A stretch of 64,000 bases of DNA from assembly GCF_002127325.2 (NCBI RefSeq), contig NC_035449.2, forward strand, positions 82,865,657-82,929,656. Direction: 5' to 3'. Shown here piece by piece: positions 43,973 to 54,789 of the stretch. The notes under the pieces are model-generated. The model searched no databases, was not told the origin of the DNA, and saw only the letters and a program-made list of their open reading frames with translations. The stretch's first letter is position 1. Every line of letters begins with the position of its first letter. Made by a program: the position numbers and the translations under genes. The stretch is from Helianthus annuus (lineage: Eukaryota > Streptophyta > Magnoliopsida > Asterales > Asteraceae).

Positions 43973-45024
43973 GATTTATTCATTTCTTTGTCTTGTATTT
44001 GTTTATTTAAATTAAGTCCCTGCGTGCACATTTGATTTATGTACTAGTCCCTGCGTGGACATCTATATTTATGTATTTAGTCCCGACATGGACTTGTTTG
44101 TTTTAATTTCGTCCCTACGTGGACAATTTGTTAGAGTATCTAAGACCCGTTTAGGGTGATTTTGTAATCTTTAAATTAATTTAATGAAAACTTCTTTTGG
44201 AAATAATAATTGTTGTTATTATATATGTATTTATTACATCGTTGTTCAAGCGATCGTCTCGATTTTATTCGAACTTTATCGATCTGCTAAATAAATTCAA
44301 AAAGATCTTCTTAATGGTTAAACCTTGCCTATATGTCAATGTGAACATGGCTATATGGTAAACCCTCTTAAGATAATTAATCTTTGTTAGCATTCAGAAA
44401 ATGTTAACACTCCAGGCAGTGTGACTTGAGGAGCCACACTAGCCGTCAAGGTATTTGGACTACGTCCAAGCCTTATAGCCTATCTGATCAAATTAAATCA
44501 AGGCTAGTATCATCAATGTGATGATCGTACTATTAACATCCATTAGTGATGTCAATTGATTTGCCTACGGGCCAAGTTATATCGTCTTTTATGACGATGA
44601 CAGTTGTAGTCTACGACTCCATGTCTAATGGTGAAGAACTATGTTTAAGCCTCACAGCCTCTGATCTATTAAGAATGCAGCTTATATTTTAATTGTCTAA
44701 GTGACAGGGCCTTTTGTGCCATATTCTAAATGTCCTTCGAGACGAGCCTTCGAGCTATATAATATTGTCAATACGACAATGATAGTTGTGACTTATGATC
44801 CCTCTCTAGTATATAAAGGACTATGTCCTATTTTAATGCCTTTGATGGTTCTATTGTAACCTAGGCTAAATATAACAAAATAATTTTGAAATAACATTCA
44901 TTAGAAATGTATAACTTCATAGCCTGTATGGTTTAATAATACCATGGCTTGTTAATCATCAAATATGATGATTCGTTATTTTAAGCAGTTGGTATTATTG
45001 GTGTATAGCACTAAAAGCTTCTAG
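43973..45024 (+). other. Spacer between the pre-gag ORF and gag of Gypsy-2
   Basis: It has no coding section. A short tandem repeat with AGTCCCTGCGTGGACAT (period 31-33 bp, four copies at about 44015-44135) is followed by degenerate units with small palindromes such as GGACTACGTCC. Confidence 0.55.
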
Positions 45025-45984
45025 ATGGTAAACTCTGACGAAGCTCATAGCAACAGAAACGATGCTGCAAATGTAAATATAAATGGCGCTGATCTTCAGG
45101 CCATGATTGATGCCGCTGTTAATAAAGCTGTGGATAGAGTTCTTAAGGAGTCGAGTGCTACTCGCTCCAAGTCCCACCCCAGACCACATACATCTAAAAG
45201 GGAAGAGTCTGTTCATTCATCGAATCCGAAGAGTGAACCATCAAAGAAAATTGTTTTTGATCAAGAACCCCGTTCCTCCAAAGGATGCACCTATAAATAC
45301 TTTGTCTCTTGCAAGCCAAGAGATTTTAATGGTGAGAAGGGGGCCATCGACTGTATGAAGTGGCTGGATGAAATGGAAATTGTTGTGGATATTATTCGGT
45401 CTGCAAAAGAAGATATTGTAAAGTTTGTGTCTCAATCTTTCAAGGGTGATGCCCTAACGTGGAGGAAAGCATTAATTCAATCCACGGGGAAGATTCCCCT
45501 CTATAATCTGTCATGGTCCAAATTTGTGGATCTAGTGAAAGAAACCTGCTGCCCTCAGTATGAGTTCGAGAAGGTTGAGACAGACTTCTTGACTCTGGTC
45601 ATGAAGAATTTGGACTGCAGAACCTACGTTGCAGAATTCAATTCCATGTCAAGGTTGGTTCCATACCTGGTTACCCCCAAGCCTAAGCGCATTGTGCGCT
45701 TCATTAGTGGCCTAGCGCAAGAGGTTAAAGGGCATGTAAAAGCTTCAAAGCCTGCTACCTATAGATCTACTGTGCATCTATCATTATCCCTCACATTAGA
45801 TGTGACCAGAAGCAGGTCTGGAAAGACCACTGATGAGGGAAAGAGAAAAGGAGAAGATGATAACACCCACCGTTCTGATAAGAAGAAGAAGGGGAGGTTT
45901 GGTTCAAAAAGAACCAGGATCGATCGGGTGAAAAGCCCACCTGCAAAAACTGCAACCGAAGGCACTAGGGGCAGTACACCATAG
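45025..45984 (+). CDS. Gag of Gypsy-2
   Basis: The open frame of 319 codons has an N-terminal helix (LQAMIDAAVNKAVDRVL), a basic Ser/Pro/Lys linker, and a retrotransposon gag core starting CTYKYFVSCKPRDFNGEKG and containing KVETDFLTL and YVAEFNSMSRLVPYL. This is the capsid domain. It ends in a Lys/Arg-rich tail and a TAG at 45982. Zinc knuckles continue beyond the stop. No intron like those of Gypsy-3 and Gypsy-4 was seen before the CTYK motif. Confidence 0.8.
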   Translation: MVNSDEAHSNRNDAANVNINGADLQAMIDAAVNKAVDRVLKESSATRSKSHPRPHTSKREESVHSSNPKSEPSKKIVFDQEPRSSKGCTYKYFVSCKPRDFNGEKGAIDCMKWLDEMEIVVDIIRSAKEDIVKFVSQSFKGDALTWRKALIQSTGKIPLYNLSWSKFVDLVKETCCPQYEFEKVETDFLTLVMKNLDCRTYVAEFNSMSRLVPYLVTPKPKRIVRFISGLAQEVKGHVKASKPATYRSTVHLSLSLTLDVTRSRSGKTTDEGKRKGEDDNTHRSDKKKKGRFGSKRTRIDRVKSPPAKTATEGTRGSTP

Positions 45985-46188
45985 ATTCACAGGCTAAACC
46001 CTGTGGAATCTGTAAGAAGAAGGGTCACAAGACCCTTGAGTGCAAGGGATTGAAAGATGCAGTCTGCTATGACTGCAATGAAAAAGGGTACATCAAAACA
46101 AATTGCCCCAAGAATACGAAGAAGCCTGATGAGACTAAGAAGGGGAATGTGAGGGCATTCCAATTAATGCAAAGCAAGCGGTGAACGC
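45985..46188 (+). pseudogene. Nucleocapsid end of Gypsy-2 gag, cut by Gypsy-3
   Basis: Two CCHC-like knuckles, CGICKKKGHKTLEC and CYDCNEKGYIKTNC, are readable (about 46000-46110). In the second, Tyr replaces the usual His. The sequence stops at 46188 where Gypsy-3's LTR begins. Confidence 0.75.
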
Positions 46189-49100
46189 TGTCACACCCTG
46201 GCTTTGCGGAAGCGTGGTTAATTTGGTGTGACTTCTTAATACCATAGCTTAATCATAACAAAGCTATATGAATTAAAAATATGCAAGATCATCCATTAAA
46301 ATAAAAATATCAAAACATTGTCTTAACGGGTTAACACCCTATCAACCATAATCTTGTCCCACAAACATTACAACCCTAAACATAACATAACATAACATGA
46401 TTCGAGGACTGTGACTTGTCCAGGAAAGAGTCACATTCCCCAAACCCTGGATGACTTCGGTGACTAATGCAGCGGAAAACATGCCATACAGTGCCAGATC
46501 TTTAATTCCCTGAAATACATGTAAGTTGAAAAATCAATAATAATGTTGAGCGAGTTCATGCGAAAGTGAGTAAATAAACCTTTGTATTTATCAAAAACCC
46601 TGGTATGTAGCAAATAAGGAAAAAGAGATCACCAATGGTTTGCAAGGCCATTGATATGTGTGAAATGCAAGTAGGAAGGCTCAAACCTAGCAAATTTATG
46701 CGTCGGGAACAAAGTCATCCCAAGGTCCGTTATGCTGGACCTGGGACTGGGCTCGCTACACCCAAATAGATCTACCGCTCCTGCCCCTCGGTCCTACCCT
46801 GAGGATTAATGACCTCAAGTTTCCGCCTACCCATTCACATGATCTAAAAGTAACAAACCTCCTTACGCTAACCATACCATGTATAAAGTATTCATAATCA
46901 ATGTAACATGTATTTCACCCCCGCAGTTTAGAAAACTGAAAACAGTTAAGAGAAAAGGGGGACATGAACTCACAGTCAGTGTGTCGCTATACCAAATACT
47001 CCGAATGTCCGGCAGCTGTGCAACGACCTACATGTGCTAATTCTATTAGACGGATGGCCGTGCCTTAGCTTTATAGTTTAAGTTTTGGGAAACAGTTAGA
47101 CAACTGTTCCTTGTATATACTTGGTAATTAATTTCCTTCCCAAGGATGGGGGATTTAATACATGTGTATTTGTATCATCTCATTAAGTCCCACTTAATAT
47201 ATTTTTACTTCTCATTCCAAAATATAAATATTTTTCTCAAAAATATTATATTTTCTCTCACTTAATACTTTCCAAAATAATACGTTGACAAAATACGCGT
47301 TCATGAGTATTTCCGTATAAAGCGTAAGTTACGTTTTAACGATTAAGTGGTAATAATAATTACCGGTGTAACTTATATGTTCGTTGTGTAAGCGTTTGTA
47401 TTATTTTGGGTTCGTCAACGTTTGTAAATATTATTTTTACTCTAAAAATAATATTTATATATTTTCACAAAATAATCATAAACAGTGTGGTGAAAAATAT
47501 ATTTATCGAATAAATATTTATCACGTTTAATTTTTGTGAAAATCCCACCTCCGATTATTTAATAAATAAAGTCATGGCGAAATATATTTTGAAAACATCT
47601 CAAAAATAGTTTAACACTTGTAAATAATTCTAAGTGTTAGATTTTAGAAAAATTTCGCCAGAGTTTCCCCTGTAACTGGAGGTGGCCACGCTTTCAAGCG
47701 TATCATTTTCTTTTACAAAATCACTTCAACAATTTCTTGATTCAATCAAACAATTTCCGACACATCAAACTAGTCGACTAGTATGTAAATCGCATTATTA
47801 CATGAACTTGTAGTTTTTCCGAAAACTATAGTGTAGATCTCCTTATATTTGGTGGATCTTTGCATAAAATAGTTTAATCTTGTAAAAACCCCGTTTTTAG
47901 AATAAATCATTCTTTACACTTCCCGTCATCTTTCTCAAAGATTGTTATTTTGTCGAAACTTCTTATTTCACAAGTGTTTATACACTTGTGGTTTGTAAAA
48001 TCATATTCATTAGTTTGTCATCCGACTTTTTATAAAACATGATTTTCTCGACACTTGGTCCTTTGAAAATACCACTTGCACATACGTAGATCCGCTAGTT
48101 TTAAACACCATTTTACTAGTAAAATACTTTTACACCAGTTCATGTTTCTCGTGTGGTAGAGTTTCACCTTTTAACCCTCGTACCGATAGAAACAAGCTTA
48201 TGTCAAGATCTATGATCTTAACAAAGTCGGGTTAAACGATGATCCGAGCCACCACAACGTAGATCGGGCCTCAATATTCACCATATTCAAACACTACAAC
48301 TTTTACACAACTTATAATCTTTTAACCAACAATACTTGCATTTTTAGTAAACTTTAAAGATTCAAAATGCATGTTTCCGACTTTTAACCGTTATAAATCT
48401 TATTAACCACCTTAGATATGCTCGAGAATGAGTTTTAAACATTATACCTCTAGCTCGGGGCTAGGGAAGAATCTAGGCGAAAACGATGTGGATAAAAGCT
48501 AAGTAACGAGGTCCTTCCACTTCCGTTTGCTCCAAAGCTCCTAATACGTGACCCGAAAGGCTTGTGTATGCTTGGAATGGATTGAACAAGAATCGAAAAA
48601 TGGATGGATATGAGGGTGTGGGTTCGGCCGAGAGCCAAGGGAGAGAGGAGAGAAGAGTGTGTTGGTGATTATGGTGAGTTATGATCTTATGTGTTAAGGC
48701 AAGGTATTTATAGACAAAATTAAGTTCTTGATCCAATGGTTAGTATGTCTTCTAGATATTAGACATAAACCATTAAAATAATCAAAGGTGTACTCTTCTT
48801 GGTCACATTGTGACCGATCGGCCAGGGGGTGGGGGGGGTCATTCGGTTTGATTTCAATTATATAGTTAGTGACTAGTTACTTTAAACCAAGTTAGATAGG
48901 GGTTAACTCGGTTAGTGGTGTGATGCGTTATAATGCGGGTGTTAGGGTAATCAGGGACCCTAACTGGCTCAGAAAAAGACCAATAATACTTATGGCAATA
49001 TTTTCATGTTCCAGGTATAGTCCGGTTGTTCGGTTGGATTGTAATCCGTTAAAGTGCTTAAGTAAGCTTTTAAGCGTCGTAAATAATATTTTTAGCGACA

Positions 49101-49589
49101 CATCTTATTCTGCAAAGTGTCAGGAATATTTCCTCATGTTTTGGCACTTTATTAGTTAGCCAGAAGCTGGTATGTTAAATAAAGTGCTGTGTTTTGTGCT
49201 TAGAGTACGTTTTAGGCACATCCAGTCATTATATCTTATTCCTAGAGACGCAGTTTTACAACCCTTGTATCCCTACACTCACTATGGGTGTAGTAAAATA
49301 TTTCTGGCTCATACAGGCCCTTAGAGGCAGTGTCTGCCTGATGCTGGCTTTATCAGCATGTTCAATAGGTTATCCGTTCTAATGCTACTGTGCTTTAGTG
49401 CATCATGTTTGTCACTAAGGTTCAACATGTAAATAGTGTAGTGACAGTATGTAAAGTATGATGCAGGAATATACAAGTACTAGAAATCAAGTAGCAGTTC
49501 GTCGGCAATTTCAGTTAAGCACAGTAATTAAGCAGTAATTAATTATTAATTAAATCGTACGGATACCTGGTTTAGTGAGGGTTGTCACA
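46189..49589 (-). repeat. 3' LTR of Gypsy-3 (3.4 kb)
   Basis: It starts TGTCACACCCTGG and ends GGGTTGTCACA on the + strand. A minus-strand TATAAATA box lies at 48705-48712. The transcribed part is therefore about 2.5 kb. No gene was recognised inside it. Confidence 0.85.
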
Positions 49590-49600
49590 TTCTCCCCCCG
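49590..49600 (-). promoter_or_regulatory. Polypurine tract of Gypsy-3
   Basis: On the minus strand it reads CGGGGGGAGAA directly before the 3' LTR. Confidence 0.8.
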
Positions 49601-49606
49601 TTAGAA

Positions 49607-49625
49607 AAATTTCGTCCCGAAATTT
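49607..49625. repeat. Palindrome AAATTTCGTCCCGAAATTT beside the purine tract
   Basis: Arms of 8 bp surround a 3-bp centre. The same motif occurs twice next to the Gypsy-4 LTR end (60454-60472 and 60548-60566). It overlaps the last codon of pol. Confidence 0.8.
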
Positions 49626-52262
49626 TAAGTTCTGCTTGTAGAAGCAGGGTTCTTGGGAAATAAGTGGGGGTATCTCTCTTTCATTCGGTCCTCACGCTCC
49701 CAGGTGAATTCAGGACCATGTCTAGCATTCCAACGAACCTTGACGAGCTTGACACTGCTCCGGCGGGTCTTGTTCACTTTCCAATCCGTGACCTCGACAG
49801 GTTCTTCAACGAAGTGGAGCGTGTCATCAACATGAATTTCGTCGGTAGGAATGGCAACGTTATCTTGTGTTGGACTTCTTTTCAGATTGGATACATGAAA
49901 TGTATCATGAACATTATTCAGTTCGGCAGGTAAATCCAACTTGTATGCTACGCTCCCAATTCTTTCCAAAATTCTGAAAGGACCAATGTAGCGCGGATTC
50001 AACTTCCCACGCTTCCCAAAGCGTGCCACCCCTTTCCAGGGTGATACCTTCAACAAAACCATATCTCCAATCTCAAACTCTTGAGGTTTCCTGCCTCGAT
50101 CTGCGTAGGCTTTCTGCCTATCACGTGCCGCACTGATGCGGTCTCGGATTTGCGCAATCTTGTCAGTGGTTTCCTGGACTACTTCAGGACCAACCAACTG
50201 TCTATCACCAGCGTCAGACCAACAGAGCGGTGATCTGCACTTGCGCCCATATAAGGCTTCAAACGGCGCGGCACCAATACTGGTGTGGTAGCTGTTGTTG
50301 TATGAAAACTCAACCAGGGGTAAATGCTTATCCCAGCTACCGCCCAAATCCATCACACATGCTCTCAGCATGTCCTCCAATGTCTGAATCGTCCGCTCAC
50401 TTTGTCCGTCGGTCTGCGGGTGAAAAGCAGTGCTCAGATTCAACTTTGAGCCAAAAGCTTCCTGGAAGGATTGCCATATCCTCGATACGAACCTTCCGTC
50501 TCTATCAGAGATAATCGAGAGAGGTACTCCATGGGGTGTAACAATCTCTCTCATGTAAATTTCAGCCAATTTGCTCGTATTATCCTTCTCGCGGATAGGT
50601 AAGAAGTGTGCTGACTTCGTTAATCGATCCACTATCACCCAGATAGTGTCATGGCCTCTTGGCGTTCTTGGCAATTTTGTAACAAAATCCATGGAGATTT
50701 GTTCCCACTTCCACTTGGGAATCTCTGGTTGTTGCAGAAGTCCTGAAGGCTTCTGGTATTCTGCCTTAACCTTGGCACATGTTAAGCACTTGCTCACATA
50801 AACTGCAACATCGCCTTTCATCCTAGGCCACCAATAATAATCTTTAAGATCCTGGTACATCTTATCCGCTCCAGGGTGGATAGAGTACCATGACTTGTGA
50901 GTTTCATCGAAAATAACCTTCCTTAAACCACCAAACAAAGGAACCCAAATCCTTTTCTCAAAACATAACGTTCCTTCCTTGTTTGGTACCAGTATCTTCT
51001 CCATCCCACGGAGATACTCTTCTGCAAGGTTTCTTTCCTTGAGAGCTTCTTGTTGCGCTGCACGAACGCGCGAGGAAAGATCGGTCTGAATGATCATCTC
51101 CAAAGCTCTAACCCTTATGGGTTTGATCCTCTCCTTACCACTTAGGGCATCGGCGACCACATTCGCCTTCCCTGGGTGATACTTTATCTCACAGTCGTAG
51201 TCGTTCAGCAACTCGACCCATCGTCTTTGCCTCATGTTCAACTCCTTCTGGTTGAATATGTGCTGGAGGCTCTTGTGATCGGTGAAGATCGTACACTTCG
51301 TACCATAAAGGTAGTGTCTCCAGATCTTCAAAGCGAAAACCACTGCGCCAAGCTCCAAATCGTGCGTGGTATAATTATTTTCGTGCACTTTCAGTTGGCG
51401 TGACGCGTAGGCAATAACCTTTTGGCGTTGCATCAACACACAACCCAATCCTTGACGCGAAGCGTCGCAGTATACCACGAAATCATCTGTACCTTCTGGT
51501 AGCGCTAAGATTGGCGCGTTACAAAGCTTATCTTTCAATATCTGAAATGCTTCCTCCTGTTTAATTCCCCAATCAAACTTCTTATCCTTCTGCGTGAGGA
51601 GTGTCAATGGTTGAGCGATCTTTGAAAAGTTCTCGATGAACCTTCGATAATAGCCAGCCAAACCCAAGAATTGCCGAATCTCGGTTGGCGTCTTTGGCGT
51701 TTCCCAATCCTTGATCGCTTCGATCTTGGTGGGATCCACGTGGATTCCATCTCCGTTCACCACGTGCCCAAGGAATTGCACTTCCCTTAGCCAAAACTCG
51801 CACTTAGAGAATTTGGCGTACAACTGTTCTTTCTTTAGCAGCTCCAGAATGGCTCTAAGATGCTGCTCGTGCTCAGCCTTCGTCTTTGAATAAATCAAAA
51901 TATCATCGATGAATACGATCACGAACTTATCCAAGTACGGCTTGCAAACCCGATTCATCAAATCCATGAACACGGCAGGTGCGTTTGTCAGACCAAACGG
52001 CATAACGAGAAATTCGTAGTGTCCATATCGAGTTCTGAAGGCTGTCTTTGGGATACTCTCCTCCTGTATCCGTAGCTGATGGTATCCAGATCGAAGATCG
52101 ATCTTTGAATAGAAGCTTGAACCTTGTAGTTGATCGAACAGATCATCGATCCTTGGCAGGGGATACCTATTCTTGATCGTCTGCTTGTTCAACTCTCTGT
52201 AGTCAATACACATACGGAAACTACCGTCCTTCTTCTTGACAAACAAAACTAGAGCTCCCCAA
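49625..52262 (-). CDS. Gypsy-3 pol: reverse transcriptase, RNase H, integrase, chromodomain
   Basis: The frame is open for 900 codons (first in-frame ATG at 52327); the first 22 or so codons are outside the true frame. It has reverse transcriptase (FIDD at 139-142), RNase H (YCDAS at 287-291, FTDHKSL, VADALS), the integrase HHCC finger (H477, H484, C514, C517) and the D547, D608, E644 triad (35 residues between the last two). A chromodomain (about 837-893) with FTWERED follows, the mark of chromoviruses, which may steer insertion to heterochromatin. All catalytic residues are present. A deletion at about 52262 puts it out of frame with gag-protease upstream, so a normal polyprotein cannot form. 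Confidence 0.9.
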
Positions 52263-54312
52263 AATAAACCCCTTATCGAGCAACTCCTGAAGTTGTGTTG
52301 ACAGTTCCTGCATCTCAGACGGAGCAAGTCTATAAGGTGCCTTAGCCACAGGCGCGGCGCCTGGAACTAAGTCTATGTGGAACTCCACTTGCCTCTGAGG
52401 CGACAATCCAGGAAAGTCTTCAGGAAAGACTTCTGGATATTCCCTTACGACAGGGATGTCTTCGATCTTCGGCTCAGCAGCCTTTTTATCCACAATGTGT
52501 GCTAGAAAAGCAACACATCCTTTCTGCAAACACTTTCTCGCTTTCAGGCAGCTAATCATCCTTAACGGCGTCTCACGCTTCTCCCCATGAACAACAATGG
52601 TCTCACCATCATCGGTCGGGATACGAATAATCTTCTCGTGACAAACTATCTCGGCCTTGTTACTCGATAACCAATCCATCCCTACTACCACGTCGAAGCT
52701 TCCCAACTGGACTGGTAGTAGATCCAGAGCGAACTCACGCTCTCCCAATTCGATTACGCAACCTCGAATCACTTCGTTAGCCTCTACTAACTTCACATTC
52801 GCTAATTCGATCGAGTATGGAATATCTAATTTACTCGCGGCTAAACCAAGCATATTCTTAAATTCTAGCGATACGAAGCTGTAATCGGCACCAGTATCAA
52901 ACAAAACGGATGCATAGCGTTGGTTTACAGGGAACATACCAGTGACAACATTGGGATCCTGGCGTGCTTCCCTGGCTTCCATGTTAAAAACTCTTCCGCG
53001 TGCTTGGTTTAATTCTGGGCAATTCCTTTTGTAATGCCCAACATCACCGCAGTTAAAACATCCGGGCCTCTGCCCGTTCCCACCATTGTTTCCCGCTTGG
53101 TTGTTTCCCTGATTTCGATTCATGGCGCCCGCTTGGTTAGCATGATTGGCACGGTTTCCATCACCTCCCTGGTTTCCTTGTGGGCGGTTCCCAGCACCAC
53201 CACGGTTGTTCCTATTCCCATATCCTCCTTGGCCTCCCCGGCCAGCAGTGGCCCAACAAGTCTCCTTCAGGTGGCCAGCCTTCCCACATGCTTCACAAAC
53301 CTTTAACCCACAACGACCAGAGTGATGTCGTTGGCATGAGTTGCACTTGGGTTGTGCACCCATATATCCCTTACTTTTCTTTCTCCCACCAGCTGTATCT
53401 TGAGCTGGCGCATTCGATTCCCCTTTCTTAACCACCATCCCGGTGCCCTGCTTGAAATTTGAAAACTTCCTCTTGTTTCCTCCAGATGACTCCACATGAG
53501 TCTCCTTTTTCTTGGGCTCAGCTTCATCAAACTTGTTCAAACGAATCGCCTCCTCCGTAAGGGCCACACTCAAATCAATGGCTTCAGTGATAGTTGCAGG
53601 TTTGGAGGAGGTCACCATACTGATGATTTGAGGAGCTAATCCCCAAATGAAGCGTTCAATTCTTTTGAACTCAGGTGTAACCATGTAGGGTACCACATGC
53701 GACAAGTCGTGGAACCTCTGAACATACTCTGCTATCTTAGGACCCTCCATTTTTAGATGCCAGAACTCGGTCTCCAACCTCTGAATTTCAGCGCGAGAAC
53801 AGTACTTCTTGCGCATGAGTTCTTTCAGCTCGGTCCACGTCAGTGCGTAAGCAGCTGCTTCGCCAAGTGTTTGGACTTGTAGATCCCACCATGATAGGGC
53901 TCCATCCAAAAATAGCCCTGAGATGTAAGTGACTTGTTGATCCAGCGCGCATTTGCTCATGCGAAGTACGGATTCTGTTTTCTCGGCCCAGCGGACGAAG
54001 GAGACAGCACCACCTGTGCCATCGAAGTTCACGGGCTTGAAGTCCAAGAACTGTTTGTAAGTGCACCCTGCACGTACATTATAACATATGATTGGCTTTA
54101 GCATTCTTGCTAAGGGAATCCATTCAGGTCATGGTATGTCTTAATGAGTTAGGGTTACCATGAGGTGAATTGTTGTTGTTGCCCGTGTTGCCGGAGTTGC
54201 TTCCACTCATTCCTCCTTGAGAGGCAGCATATTGAGCAATAGCAGCAGCAATGACTTGCTGTAGTTCGTCCTGAGTAGTGGGCATTGGCTGAGGTTGACG
54301 TCTTGGCGGCAT
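52221..54312 (-). CDS. Gypsy-3 gag-protease with spliceosomal intron
   Basis: Exon 1 (54312-54159) encodes a start of 51 codons ending SPH plus one base. The intron (54158-54068, 91 nt) begins GTAACC and ends TACGTGCAG; exon 2 from 54067 restores frame at [11 protein letters not shown]. Unspliced RNA would stop within the intron at a TGA. Gag then has a capsid core ([15 protein letters not shown]), a basic linker, knuckles [26 protein letters not shown] and [14 protein letters not shown], and protease ([11 protein letters not shown]). The frame ends at 52221 after about 20 bp of sequence found in Gypsy-4 are missing, cutting it from the reverse transcriptase. Gag packages the RNA and protease matures it. 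Confidence 0.75.
54068..54158 (-). other. Putative spliceosomal intron in Gypsy-3 gag
   Basis: It has GT and AG borders, 91 nt, a TGCTAAAG branch-point-like word and an in-frame TGA. Its removal joins two parts of gag in frame, just ahead of the CTxK motif. Gypsy-4 has an intron in the equivalent place (57465-57548). Confidence 0.65.
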
Positions 54313-54789
54313 CTTCTAAAGATGTGTTTACGTTGGTCAGGCCATAGTAACGTGTACGTATATAGTAATAGTAATAGCACATAACATCTCATGTTATCAA
54401 TACTTCACAAATACTAATCACACAACATCCCATGTCACAAATATTATACACACAACATCCCATGTTACAAAAATATACACACAACATCCCATGTCATAAA
54501 AATGTAAATAAGAAATCAAGCGAATCAAATATGATGAGAATACTGCGATTGCCATATATATCGAGACCACAACGTAAGTGTATCAGTACATCACTGTGTC
54601 ATACATACATCAATCAACTAGGGGCTACATCACCCCTGTCCAAAAGCTATATCAAATCAGTGTCAAATACAACAAGTACATCAAGTATGTGTCAAAAGTC
54701 AGTATCATCATGTAGTCTCCAAAATGCTATGCAACCAAAAGCAATCGCGGTCCTCTCACCAACGTCTACACAAGCCGTACTGATGAGCT
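54313..54789 (-). other. Spacer between the pre-gag ORF and gag of Gypsy-3
   Basis: No ORF of note. A short tandem repeat with ACACAACATCCCATGT (period about 29-31 bp, three copies at about 54419-54500) is present. Confidence 0.6.

Larger units (their letters stand above)
39555..46188 (+). mobile_element. Gypsy-2, 5' part of a Ty3/Gypsy element
   Basis: In order: a 3.1-kb LTR, a degenerate primer site, an extra ORF, gag and two zinc knuckles. The rest is missing because Gypsy-3's LTR begins at 46189 in the middle of the gag frame. No matching right half is present beyond Gypsy-3, so it was lost in the deletion at 57323 or lies outside the window. Confidence 0.75.
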
